NCBI RefSeq assembly: GCF_030811835.1
Contig: NZ_JAUSRO010000017.1
Span: 1-64,000 of the forward strand
DNA from: Variovorax ginsengisoli
GTDB lineage: Bacteria; Pseudomonadota; Gammaproteobacteria; Burkholderiales; Burkholderiaceae_C
Length of the DNA: 64,000 nucleotides
Reading direction: 5' to 3'
Numbering within the stretch: position 1 is the stretch's first letter; the number at the start of each line of letters is the position of its first letter. The notes below the pieces were generated by a model, which had not been told where the DNA came from, did no database searches, and saw nothing but the letters and a program-made list of their open reading frames with translations. Position numbers and translations under genes: made by a program. Shown here piece after piece: positions 23,801-31,394 of this stretch.

Positions 23801-26035
23801 CGGCTCGCCCGGCTGGTGTCACGCCAGGTGCCCGTCGCGCAGGCCATCGCCGCGGCCGTGGCCGACTTCAACCAGCCCGGCGAACGCGATGCGCTGCACG
23901 ACCTTCTCGAGCGACAGGCGTACCGGCTGGCCTATTGGCGCGTGGCGGCCGACGAGATCAACTACCGGCGCTTCTTCGACATCAACGAGCTGGCCGCGCT
24001 GCGCATCGAGCGTGAGCCGGTGTTCGAGGCAACGCACCGCATGGCGCTCGACCTCGCCGCCGCTGGCGTGGTCGACGGCTTGCGCATCGACCATCCCGAC
24101 GGCCTCTACGATCCGGCCCAGTACTTCGAACGCCTGCAGGAAGGCTTCGCGCGCCGCGCCGGCCTCGTGCTGCCGAGCGCCGACGCCGACGGCCGCCCGG
24201 CGCGGCCGCTGTACGTCGTGGCCGAGAAGATCGCCGCTTCGCACGAAGAGGTCCCCGTGTCCTGGCACATCCACGGCACCACTGGCTACCGCTTTGCGAC
24301 GGTGGTCAACGGCGTGCTGCTCGACCACCGCACGGCAGAGCGCTTTTCGCGCATCTGGCGCAGCTTCACCGGCGTACACGAATCGTTCGAGGAACTGGGC
24401 TACCAGGGCAAGCGCGCGATCATGCGCAATGCGCTGGCATCCGAACTCACGGTGCTGTCGACCGAACTGCTGCGCATTGCGCGCGCCAACCGCCACACGC
24501 GCGACTACACGCTCAACACCCTGCGCCGCGCACTGGCCGAGGTGGCGGCGTGCATGGCGGTGTATCGCAGCTACATCATCGAAGCCCCCTCCGACCAGGA
24601 CCGGCACTACATCGACCAGGCCGTCGACCTGGCACGCGAGCGCAGCCTGGACGCCGACGGCACGGTGTTCGACTTCGTGCGGCTGGCGTTGCGGGGCCAA
24701 GCCATGCCGGGTTCGACCGAAGCGCTGCGCGCACGCGTGCTGCGCCTGGCGATCCGCTTCCAGCAGTTCAGCGCACCGGTGACGGCCAAGGGCGTGGAAG
24801 ACACGGCCTTCTACCGCTACTTCCCGTTGAGTTCGCTCAACGAGGTGGGCGGCGAACCCGCGCATTTCGGCATGACCGTCGCCGACTTCCATGCCGCGAG
24901 CACCGACCGCGCTCGCCGCTGGCCCCACACCATGCTGGCCACGTCGACCCACGACAACAAGCGGTCCGAAGACGTGCGCAACCGCATCAACGTGCTCTCC
25001 GAAATGCCCGCCACGTGGCGCCTCGCGCTGCGCCGATGGCGTGCGATGAACGGGCCGGCGCAACACGACGCGGCGCCGGCTGACGCCGCACAGGCCGCGG
25101 CCGCGCAGGCGCCCTCTCCCGCCGACCAGTACCTGCTGTACCAGACGCTGCTGGGCACCCTGCCCGCCGGCGGGCTCGATGCGGCAGGCCGGCAGGACTA
25201 TGTCGAACGCATCCAGCGCTACATGCTCAAGGCGGCGCGGGAATCGAAGGCGCACACCAGTTGGGTCAACCCCAACAACGCCTACGAAGACGCGCTGACC
25301 GGCTTCATCGCGCGCATCCTGGGCCGCGTGGACGACAACGCCTTCCTCGATGACCTGAAGGCCTTCGGCGCCACGCTGGCCTGGTTCGGCGCGCTCAACA
25401 GCCTGTCGATGATCCTGATCAAGTACGGCTCGGCCGGCGTGCCGGACCTCTACCAGGGCAACGAGCTGATGGACCTGAGCCTGGTCGACCCGGACAACCG
25501 CCGCCCGGTCGACTATGCCGCACGCGGCGGCTGGCTCGACCGGCTGGAGACCATCGCCCATCAGGACGACATGGCGCGCGATGTCGGCGCGCTCGCGGCC
25601 GCGCCGCACGACGGCGGCGCCAAGCTCTGGGCCACCTGGCGGCTCCTTGCGCTGCGGCGCGACCAGCCGGCGCTGTTTCGCGACGGCAGCTACACCGCAC
25701 TGGACGTCACGGGCACCCAGGCCGCGCACGCGGTCGCCTTCACCCGCACGCACGAGGCGCAGACGCTGGTGGTGATCGCAGGACGGCTGTTCGTCGGACT
25801 GGCCACCGAAGCCGAGGCGCAGGCCTTCGATGCAGCGGACACGCACTGGCTGCCGCTGGGTGAATCCGTCTGGGGCGACACCCGGGTCGCCTTGCCCGGC
25901 TGGGCCGACGGTGCGCGCTTCCAGAATCTGCTGACCGGCGAAGTGCTGACGGTCGCGGGCGGTGCGCTGCGCATGGCGCAGGCCTTTGCACATTTCCCTG
26001 GTGCGGCACTGACAGCGCTCGACGCACGCCCCTGA
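20867..26035 (+). CDS. treY: 4-alpha-glucanotransferase fused to malto-oligosyltrehalose synthase (MalQ-TreY)
   Basis: A 1722-residue two-enzyme fusion. The start is taken at GTG 20867 with GGAG 7 bases upstream, overlapping the treZ stop by 8 bases; ATG 20852 is the alternative. Residues 1-735 are a GH77 amylomaltase (MalQ): nucleophile Asp492 (RIDHVMGL), acid Glu540 (IGEDLGTV). It disproportionates short maltodextrins. From about residue 745 (RATYRLQFHKDFNF) the protein is TreY, which turns the reducing end into a trehalose bond: nucleophile Asp1075 (LRIDHPDG), acid Glu1120 (VAEKI). The Ala/Pro-rich joint ASARRG marks the fusion. Both halves keep their catalytic residues. Confidence 0.93.
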   Translation: MDDAFLSQHDALMRLCAHFGIAPDYHDIFGHRHVIADEHLVALLAGFGIDSATPLQDSLRQVEHDGWRRALPPALAIHAGESHWSLTLRVPAALAEAHWTLLEEDGTRRNGQLSLHALPERSRTDIDGVAYCERRIALQMALPVGYHRLSVEGLTGETLLISAPAHCYRPPALADDGRVWGPAVQLYALRSKRNWGIGDFTDLGQLAQQAAKRGAGIVGLNPLHAMFPHNPAHTSPYSPSSRLALDVLYIDVEAIDEFRDCDAAQRLVQSPDFQSRLAALRDVPLVDYPGVAAAKFEVLELLYAHFLNEHLNRAEGQPLSPAADAFEVFRASRGNALRQHALFEALQAHFHAADASVWGWPVWPADYRDPTSPEVARFVDSHAERIGYYEYLQWQATRQLARASAQCDAAGMAVGLYLDLAVSVDRAGSDAWTEQQAFVDGASVGAPPDEFNPNGQGWGLPPLRPDRLRTSGYRFFIETLRANMQGGALRIDHVMGLMRLFWIPPGGTPHQGAYVHYALDEMLAIVAIESQRQQCMVIGEDLGTVADEMRGALSRFEVLSYRLVYFERNADGEFKSPDSYPRNALVAISTHDLATLNGWWTGHDLRQRLALGLFPNQSIFEKQLFDRAQERVRLLLAVQRAGLLSADAVAQATGAQTLPAAVVAAIHAFAASTPSQVMMVQLEDAIGMVDQANMPGTVDTHPNWCRKLTLDLQELAVDSATLQLCETLAAIRPHPAPQASARRGVDTLIPRATYRLQFHKDFNFDDAVKILPYLARLGVSHVYCSPIQRARPGSMHGYDVVAHDEINPELGGREGFERFSAALRTHGMGQLLDLVPNHMGVLGGDNAWWNDVLENGEASLYAQHFDIDWQPLNVELHGKVLLPVLGDHYGDVLERGELKLAFDPEHGSLSLDYHDHRFPLAPESYPRVLQRAESRLNDAEMLDGLASIASAFGHLPTRETPQPEAVAERARDKEVLKGRLARLVSRQVPVAQAIAAAVADFNQPGERDALHDLLERQAYRLAYWRVAADEINYRRFFDINELAALRIEREPVFEATHRMALDLAAAGVVDGLRIDHPDGLYDPAQYFERLQEGFARRAGLVLPSADADGRPARPLYVVAEKIAASHEEVPVSWHIHGTTGYRFATVVNGVLLDHRTAERFSRIWRSFTGVHESFEELGYQGKRAIMRNALASELTVLSTELLRIARANRHTRDYTLNTLRRALAEVAACMAVYRSYIIEAPSDQDRHYIDQAVDLARERSLDADGTVFDFVRLALRGQAMPGSTEALRARVLRLAIRFQQFSAPVTAKGVEDTAFYRYFPLSSLNEVGGEPAHFGMTVADFHAASTDRARRWPHTMLATSTHDNKRSEDVRNRINVLSEMPATWRLALRRWRAMNGPAQHDAAPADAAQAAAAQAPSPADQYLLYQTLLGTLPAGGLDAAGRQDYVERIQRYMLKAARESKAHTSWVNPNNAYEDALTGFIARILGRVDDNAFLDDLKAFGATLAWFGALNSLSMILIKYGSAGVPDLYQGNELMDLSLVDPDNRRPVDYAARGGWLDRLETIAHQDDMARDVGALAAAPHDGGAKLWATWRLLALRRDQPALFRDGSYTALDVTGTQAAHAVAFTRTHEAQTLVVIAGRLFVGLATEAEAQAFDAADTHWLPLGESVWGDTRVALPGWADGARFQNLLTGEVLTVAGGALRMAQAFAHFPGAALTALDARP

Positions 26036-26059
26036 ACAGGTGGCGCGACTGGCGGGGAG

Positions 26060-27361
26060 CTATTCCTCGCTGGTCCACTCCACCTGCACGCCCAGGCTGC
26101 GCAGGTTCTCGACGAAGCGCGGATGCGCGCGGCGAATGGGCGTGGCGTTACGGATCTCCGAGCGCCCCTCGATGCTGGCCGCCACCATGAAGAGCGCGAT
26201 CGCCACGCGAATGATGTAGGGGCTCTCGACCACCGCCGGCGTGAGCGCCTGGCCGCCGAAGGTGACCAGGCGGTGCGGATCGGACTGGAACACGTGCGCA
26301 CCGAACTTCGACAGCTCGCCCGACCAGCCGAGCGCGCCGTCATAGACCTTGTTCCAGAACATTGCATTGCCCTGCGCCCGCACGCCCAGGGCAATGAAGA
26401 TGGGCAGCAGGTCGACCGGAAAGTACGGCCAGGGCGCGGCTTCGACCTTGGTCAGCACGTTGCTCGTGAAAGGCGTCTGCACACGCAGCGCGCCCGGACA
26501 ATGCGCGCGCGACCAGCCGTCCTCGTGCGTGATCTGGACGCCGAACTTGGCGAAGGTGCGGTCGATCAACGGGAAGTTCGCGGGTGCGCTGTTGCGTACC
26601 ACCACGTCGCCGCCAGTGATGGCGCCCAGCGCGAGAAAGGTCGTGATCTCGTGGAAGTCCTCGTCGAATCGGAATTCGCCACCGCCCAGCGGCAGGCCGC
26701 CGTGCACCGTCAGGCGCGAGGTGCCGACGCCTTCGATGCGCGCGCCGAGCATCACCATGAAGCGGCAGAACTCCTGCACATGCGGCTCCGACGCGGCATT
26801 GGTCAGCACCGAGGTGCCGTCCGCGCTCGCCGCGCACAGCACGAAGTTCTCGGTGGTGGTGACCGAGGCGTAGTCCAGCCAATGATCGTTGGGCGTGAGC
26901 CTGCCCTCGCAGCGCACCAGCAGCGAGCCCTCGGCGCGCTCCACCACACCTCCGAAGCGGCGGAACACGTCGACGTGCGGATCGATTTCGCGCATGCCCA
27001 GCGTGCAGCCTTTGACGTTGTCCTCCAGCCGTGCAACGCCGAAGCGCGCGAGCAACGGCGGCACCAGCATGATCGACGAGCGCATTTCTTCAGGCAGCCG
27101 GTGGAGCGCGGCATCGAAGGTCGTCTCGCGGTGATGCAGCTCGAGCGTGCCGGTGGCGTGGTCCATGGCGACCTCGCTGCCGAGGGTGCGGAAGATCTCG
27201 AGGATCTTTCGCACGTCGGTGATGTCGGGCACGCCGTGCAAGCGCAGCGCTTCGTTGGTGAGCAGCGTGGCACAGAGCACGGGCAGCACCGCGTTCTTGT
27301 TGGCCGAGGGCGTGATGCGCCCCCGCAGTGGCGTGCCGCCGTGAACGACGAGGTTGGACAT
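26060..27361 (-). CDS. murA: UDP-N-acetylglucosamine 1-carboxyvinyltransferase paralogue
   Basis: A 433-residue EPSP-synthase-fold enzyme. MurA transfers enolpyruvate from PEP to UDP-GlcNAc in the first committed step of peptidoglycan synthesis. Lys22 (SANKNAVLP) matches the catalytic lysine of Escherichia coli MurA. The mobile-loop cysteine is present as Cys119, but the loop reads KGCTLGMREIDPHVD instead of the canonical GGC-IG-RPVDLH form. The start is MSNLVVHGG at 27361; the longer frame to 27481 adds unrelated sequence. It stands alone, converging with malQ-treY. It is probably a second MurA or an enzyme on a related sugar nucleotide; the main copy would lie elsewhere. Confidence 0.85.
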   Translation of the reverse strand: MSNLVVHGGTPLRGRITPSANKNAVLPVLCATLLTNEALRLHGVPDITDVRKILEIFRTLGSEVAMDHATGTLELHHRETTFDAALHRLPEEMRSSIMLVPPLLARFGVARLEDNVKGCTLGMREIDPHVDVFRRFGGVVERAEGSLLVRCEGRLTPNDHWLDYASVTTTENFVLCAASADGTSVLTNAASEPHVQEFCRFMVMLGARIEGVGTSRLTVHGGLPLGGGEFRFDEDFHEITTFLALGAITGGDVVVRNSAPANFPLIDRTFAKFGVQITHEDGWSRAHCPGALRVQTPFTSNVLTKVEAAPWPYFPVDLLPIFIALGVRAQGNAMFWNKVYDGALGWSGELSKFGAHVFQSDPHRLVTFGGQALTPAVVESPYIIRVAIALFMVAASIEGRSEIRNATPIRRAHPRFVENLRSLGVQVEWTSEE

Positions 27362-27490
27362 GATGCGCAGGTCGGAATGGCTGGAATGCCCTACTCTAAA
27401 CCCCGGAGGCCGTACTGTGCGCAGCGCCCTACAGACACGAAGCACGGCGTCGCACCGGCCGGCGCATCCCCTCCATGCCATGCTCTGGTG

Positions 27491-28225
27491 ATGAACACCA
27501 CCTTGCCCATCCCCGCAGTGCGCCGCCCCGATGGGTTGCGCCGATGGTGGGCACGATGCCGTCGCTGGGGCCTGCCGCCCAAGCGGGTCGTCACTTGGTC
27601 GGTGATCTCAGCCGTGCCCATGGCGCTGATCATCGCGCTGGGTGCCTACCTGTCCTACCACGGGCACAGCCTGCTGGTCGAAAGCAGGCGCCAGGTCGAT
27701 CACACGCACCAGGTGCTGGCCGCGCTCCACAAGCTATTCATTTCGCTGGAGGATGCTGAAACCGGGCAACGCGGCTTCATCATCACCGGCGACGACAGCT
27801 ACCTGGCGCCCTACTCCGCTGCCGTAGAGGAAATGCCCGCCAGCTTCGCCACCTTGCGTCACCTGCTCGACGACAGTCCGGCGCAAGCGACGCGCCTGAC
27901 GACACTCGAGGGATTGATCCGCGACAAGCTCGATGAACTCGGCGCGGTGATCGTGCTGCGCCGCACCCGGGGATTTCAGAGTGCATCGCACTCCATCGTG
28001 GAAGGCCGAGGCAAGCTGCTGATGGACGAGGTGCGCCGGGAGACGGCCGAGATCGGCCGTGCGGCCGACGCCTTGCTGGTCGAACGCCAGAACATCTCGC
28101 ATCGAAGGGAACGCGAGCTGCTGCGGATCGGTGTGCTGGTTGCGGCTCTGTCGATCTTCACGCGCATAGCACTGGCCGTCGTCTTGAGCCGGTTGCGGCG
28201 TGCCACCACGGCCACGGCGCGCTAG
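27491..28225 (+). CDS. CHASE3-domain membrane protein without an output domain
   Basis: A 244-residue protein. TM1 is at about 33-55 (VVTWSVISAVPMALIIALGA), then a mostly helical extracytoplasmic domain of about 145 residues with the CHASE3 signature EDAETGQRGFIITGDDSYL, then TM2 at about 213-230 and a short Arg-rich tail. In other proteins CHASE3 is followed by a kinase, cyclase or methyl-accepting domain; here the protein stops just after TM2. It may be a degraded sensor or a stand-alone sensory partner. No frameshifted remains of an output domain are seen; the next gene is a CYTH protein. Confidence 0.75.
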   Translation: MNTTLPIPAVRRPDGLRRWWARCRRWGLPPKRVVTWSVISAVPMALIIALGAYLSYHGHSLLVESRRQVDHTHQVLAALHKLFISLEDAETGQRGFIITGDDSYLAPYSAAVEEMPASFATLRHLLDDSPAQATRLTTLEGLIRDKLDELGAVIVLRRTRGFQSASHSIVEGRGKLLMDEVRRETAEIGRAADALLVERQNISHRRERELLRIGVLVAALSIFTRIALAVVLSRLRRATTATAR

Positions 28226-28283
28226 CATTGGAACCTTTGAGGGTCGGGCCTGCTTCGCCGCAGGCGCCATCCGGAAGGGATCC

Positions 28284-28745
28284 ATGGGCGTTGAGATCGA
28301 AAGAAAATATCTGGTGAAAGACCGGTCCGTGGTGCGAGGCCTCACGGGCACGCGCATGGCGCAAGGTTATGTGGCGGACAACGGCATGTGGGTGCGCGTT
28401 CGAATTGCTGGCGATCTGGCCTTTCTCACGCTCAAGGGCAAGTCGGTCGGCCTCTCACGCGCGGAATTCGAATACCCGATTCCCCTGGCCGACGCGAGCG
28501 CGCTGCTGGCAGACCATTGTGGTCTGGGAAAGTTGGAGAAGGTTCGGTACCTGGTTCCGGTGGAAGGCTTCGTCTTCGAGGTCGACGTATTCGAAGGCAC
28601 GCTCGCAGGCCTGGTGACAGCCGAGGTCGAGTTGCCGTCGGAAGACATTGCCTCGCCCACGCCCGCCTGGCTGGGCAAGGAAGTCAGCCATGACTTTCGC
28701 TACAGCAACGCGCAGCTGGCACAGAGCGGGGTCGTCCCGGTTTGA
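28284..28745 (+). CDS. CYTH domain protein (triphosphate tunnel metalloenzyme)
   Basis: A 153-residue single-domain protein. The N-terminal EIERKYLV contains the ExExK signature that binds triphosphate in this family, and repeated Glu/Arg/Lys strands fit the eight-stranded tunnel. Family members hydrolyse inorganic tripolyphosphate or other triphosphates, or act as adenylate cyclase (CyaB). The short form found next to no partner gene most resembles the tripolyphosphatase type. The start at 28284 has the motif at residues 4-8, as usual; a longer frame from 28200 does not fit. Confidence 0.85.
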   Translation: MGVEIERKYLVKDRSVVRGLTGTRMAQGYVADNGMWVRVRIAGDLAFLTLKGKSVGLSRAEFEYPIPLADASALLADHCGLGKLEKVRYLVPVEGFVFEVDVFEGTLAGLVTAEVELPSEDIASPTPAWLGKEVSHDFRYSNAQLAQSGVVPV

Positions 28746-28805
28746 ACTCCCCCCTCACAGCGATCGGGCAGCAGCAGAACGGCGCAGTTCTAGAATTCGC
28801 CCGTC

Positions 28806-29159
28806 ATGAACCTGCGCACTCCAGACCTCATCCTTGACTGGCATGCCCATGTGTATTTCGACGCATCGAGCCGACCGGATGCGTGGGCGCTGCGCGAAGC
28901 GATCGAATCCGAGCTGGCAGGTCGCATGACCCTGGGCCGCTTTCATGAGAAACCCGTCGGCCCTCATCCGATGTGGAGCTACCAGTTGGCCATCACGGCG
29001 ATCGACTTCCCGCCTGTGCTGGGCTGGCTGACACTCAACCACGGCGCGCTGGATGTCTTGATTCATCCGAACACCGGCGACAGCTTGCGTGATCACCGGG
29101 ACTGCGCGCTCTGGCTTGGAAGATCGCACGTGCTGAACCTGTCCGCCTTGGGCGATTGA
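28806..29159 (+). CDS. DOPA 4,5-dioxygenase family protein
   Basis: A 117-residue single-domain protein with the conserved histidines of the family: WHAHVYFD near the N-terminus, VGPHPMWSYQ in the middle and LIHPNTGDSLRDH near the C-terminus, followed by WLG. Fungal and plant-pigment relatives cleave DOPA by extradiol ring opening; bacterial members are widespread and mostly uncharacterised. The length (110-120) is normal. It stands alone between the CYTH and MerR genes on the same strand. Confidence 0.85.
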   Translation: MNLRTPDLILDWHAHVYFDASSRPDAWALREAIESELAGRMTLGRFHEKPVGPHPMWSYQLAITAIDFPPVLGWLTLNHGALDVLIHPNTGDSLRDHRDCALWLGRSHVLNLSALGD

Positions 29160-29272
29160 GGTCCCCGCGCTGGGGTGCCTCGCCGGCCAAAGACGCGGCA
29201 TGGCCCACTTGACCCGGCCCTTGCGGCCACGTTTACAAAGCAGCCTTCAGTCCCGACATGATGAGGTGATGC

Positions 29273-30361
29273 GTGAACGCTTCTGTTCGATTCCTGAGTC
29301 CGGCGCAGGCCGCACGCCAGCTCGGCGTCTCTGCCAAGGCACTGCGTCTTTACGAGCAACATGGCATGGTGACACCCACGCGCAACACGGTGGGATGGCG
29401 TACATACGGTCCTGACGACATGCAGCGTGGCGGCGACATCGTGGCGCTGCGCTCGCTCGGTCTCAGCCTGGCACAGGTCGCAGGTGTACTGCGAGACGAG
29501 CCCACAACCCTGCAACCTGCACTGGCCGCGCACCAAGGCGTGCTCGAATCACGTGCCCGACAACTTGCGGTGACCATCGAGAAGGTCAAAGGCCTGCGTG
29601 CCCGCCTCGACCACGCTCGAGCACCCACAGCGGAGAAGCAGGCCCACGTGCAGGACGCGGGTGCCGGAGCCGGTGTCGAGTTCGAGCTCCCATGGCCCTG
29701 GGGGGGAGAGCTTTTCAAGTTGGACGACATCCGGCCGCTGAATTACATCGTTGGCCCGCTGGGCAGCGGCAAGACGCGGTTGGCCCTGCGCCTGGCGGAG
29801 GTGCTGCCGGCCGCGTCGTTTCTGAGCCTGGAGCGCGCCCGAATCAGCAATGGCGTGACCGCACGGCTGGGCGCCGATCCCGATTTGCGCCTGCGCGTTC
29901 AGCAGACGATGGCTGATCTCGTCGGCCATGGTGCCAACGCGTCCGCGGCCCTGGTCGCCTTGCTGGTCGGGCTGGAAGCCCAAGATTGGGCAGCGCTGGT
30001 GGTCGACCTGGTCGAACAGGGACTGGATTTGGCCACCCAGCAAGCCGTGGCCGCTCACCTGCGTCGCCGCCGAAGCGATGCCCGGCCGCTCTTTCTGCTC
30101 ACACGATCGTCCGTCATTCTGGATCTGCCGACGTTGGGCGCGGACGCGTCCATCATTCTGTGCCCCGCCAATCACAGCCCGCCGACGCGGGTGGCCCCCT
30201 ACCCAGGCACACCTGGTTATGAAGCGGTCTCTACCTGTTTGGCCGACCCGGCAGTGCGAGCGCGCACAGAAGGCGTCATAGCCTGGCGTCCTCTTCGGCA
30301 GGGCGTTCGCCATGCAGTTCGACCTGCGAATGTGGGCAACAAATCGCAAGGCTCGGGATAA
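29273..30361 (+). CDS. MerR-type regulator fused to a P-loop ATPase-like domain
   Basis: A 362-residue protein. Residues 5-75 are a MerR winged helix-turn-helix (LSPAQAARQLGVSAKALRLY then the GWRTYGPDDM wing), followed by a coiled-coil dimer helix (about 85-117). Instead of a short effector domain, residues 140-340 form a nucleotide-binding domain: Walker A GPLGSGKT at 161-168 and a hydrophobic strand ending in Asp (ALVVDLVEQG) as a possible Walker B. The start is GTG 29273 with AGGTGA upstream. The target is unknown; the flanking genes are candidates. Confidence 0.75.
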   Translation: MNASVRFLSPAQAARQLGVSAKALRLYEQHGMVTPTRNTVGWRTYGPDDMQRGGDIVALRSLGLSLAQVAGVLRDEPTTLQPALAAHQGVLESRARQLAVTIEKVKGLRARLDHARAPTAEKQAHVQDAGAGAGVEFELPWPWGGELFKLDDIRPLNYIVGPLGSGKTRLALRLAEVLPAASFLSLERARISNGVTARLGADPDLRLRVQQTMADLVGHGANASAALVALLVGLEAQDWAALVVDLVEQGLDLATQQAVAAHLRRRRSDARPLFLLTRSSVILDLPTLGADASIILCPANHSPPTRVAPYPGTPGYEAVSTCLADPAVRARTEGVIAWRPLRQGVRHAVRPANVGNKSQGSG

Positions 30362-30389
30362 TCGACCACCTTCCATCCCGAGGTACCCC

Positions 30390-31325
30390 ATGCGTCCTCT
30401 TGCGTCCGCCACTGTCGTGCTTCTGGCCGCGGTCTTTGCTACAGTCATGTCGCCGGCCTATGCCGAGGGCTCCCGAGAGCCACGGCCGCAGACCGCAGCG
30501 CAGCACACGCCCTATGACGGCCCGCTGTTCGATACGCACCTTCACTACAACCAGGAGGCGTGGGACGGCAGCACCGGGCCCTACCCGCCCACGGAGGCCC
30601 TGGCGCGCATGCGGCGCAACGGGGTGACAGCAATCGTCGCAAACTCGCGGCCCAACGCCGGCACACAGACGCTGGCCGCTTCCCGCGAGACACGCGCCGC
30701 AGGGGTGACCGTCGTGCCCTTCGTACGGCTCTATCGCAACCGCGAGGATTACGGCAACTGGTTTCGCGATCCGACCGTGTACGAGATGGTGCAGACAGAA
30801 CTTGCCCGTGGCACCGCCAGCGGCCCCTACCGAGGCCTGGGCGAGTTCCACCTCTACGACAGCGCCAATGCCAATGGCCCCGTGGCGAAACAACTGGTGG
30901 CGTTGGCCGAACGCGAAAAGCTTGTGGTGCTCGCGCATGTCGACGATGTGGCGATCGACCTGCTGATGGCCAACGCACCCTCCAAGGGCCGCGAGCTGCG
31001 CCTGATCTGGGCGCACACCGGCATCGGCGGGACACCGATCGAGCGGGTCGAAGCCTTGCTGGAACGCTATCCGTTGCTGATGGGCGAGCTCTCTTACCGA
31101 CCCGGACTGACCTGCGACGGCGGCATGCTTTGCGCGGACTGGCGGGCGCTGATTCTCAAGTACCCCGATCGCTTCCTGGTGGGCTCCGACACCTGGGTGA
31201 ACCAGCGCTGGAGCGCCTACGACGACATCATGCAGGGGTACCGCGCCTGGTTGGGTGGCCTGCCGCCGGATGTGGCGCGGCGCATCGCGTGGGGCAACGC
31301 AGCCGCGTTGTTCGACATGCGCTGA
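30390..31325 (+). CDS. secreted amidohydrolase-family metal-dependent hydrolase
   Basis: A 311-residue protein with a signal peptide (MRPLASATVVLLAAVFATVM then SPAYA). The mature part is a TIM-barrel hydrolase of the amidohydrolase-2 type: FDTHLHYN holds the first metal histidines, LVVLAHVDD and LIWAHTGIGG the later ones, and LVGSDTW the final Asp. These enzymes decarboxylate or hydrolyse cyclic compounds; the substrate here is unknown. Periplasmic export is less usual for the family. The start is 30390; the frame back to 30312 overlaps the MerR gene. Confidence 0.8.
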   Translation: MRPLASATVVLLAAVFATVMSPAYAEGSREPRPQTAAQHTPYDGPLFDTHLHYNQEAWDGSTGPYPPTEALARMRRNGVTAIVANSRPNAGTQTLAASRETRAAGVTVVPFVRLYRNREDYGNWFRDPTVYEMVQTELARGTASGPYRGLGEFHLYDSANANGPVAKQLVALAEREKLVVLAHVDDVAIDLLMANAPSKGRELRLIWAHTGIGGTPIERVEALLERYPLLMGELSYRPGLTCDGGMLCADWRALILKYPDRFLVGSDTWVNQRWSAYDDIMQGYRAWLGGLPPDVARRIAWGNAAALFDMR

Positions 31326-31345
31326 CGACGGCAGCAGCACCCATT

Positions 31346-31363
31346 TAGTTTAGGTCTAAACTA
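31346..31363. promoter_or_regulatory. 18-bp palindromic operator upstream of the SDR gene (MarR-like)
   Basis: Perfect 8-base arms TAGTTTAG and CTAAACTA around a GT centre, 31 bases before the SDR start. The TTTAG...CTAAA pattern resembles operators of MarR-family regulators that control aromatic acyl-CoA degradation genes in Burkholderiales. No marR gene is in the window, so the regulator must act from elsewhere. Confidence 0.6.
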
Positions 31364-31394
31364 TTCGCATCTGTAAATCCTGCGAGGTCGATCG

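Noticed and set aside
23819..25993. 724-codon minus-strand frame opposite malQ-treY
   Set aside because: Shadow of a verified enzyme; arginine/histidine/valine-rich with no domain.
26123..28225. 700-codon plus-strand frame whose end is the CHASE3 protein
   Set aside because: The first 450 codons are antisense to murA; the real CHASE3 start is ATG 27491.
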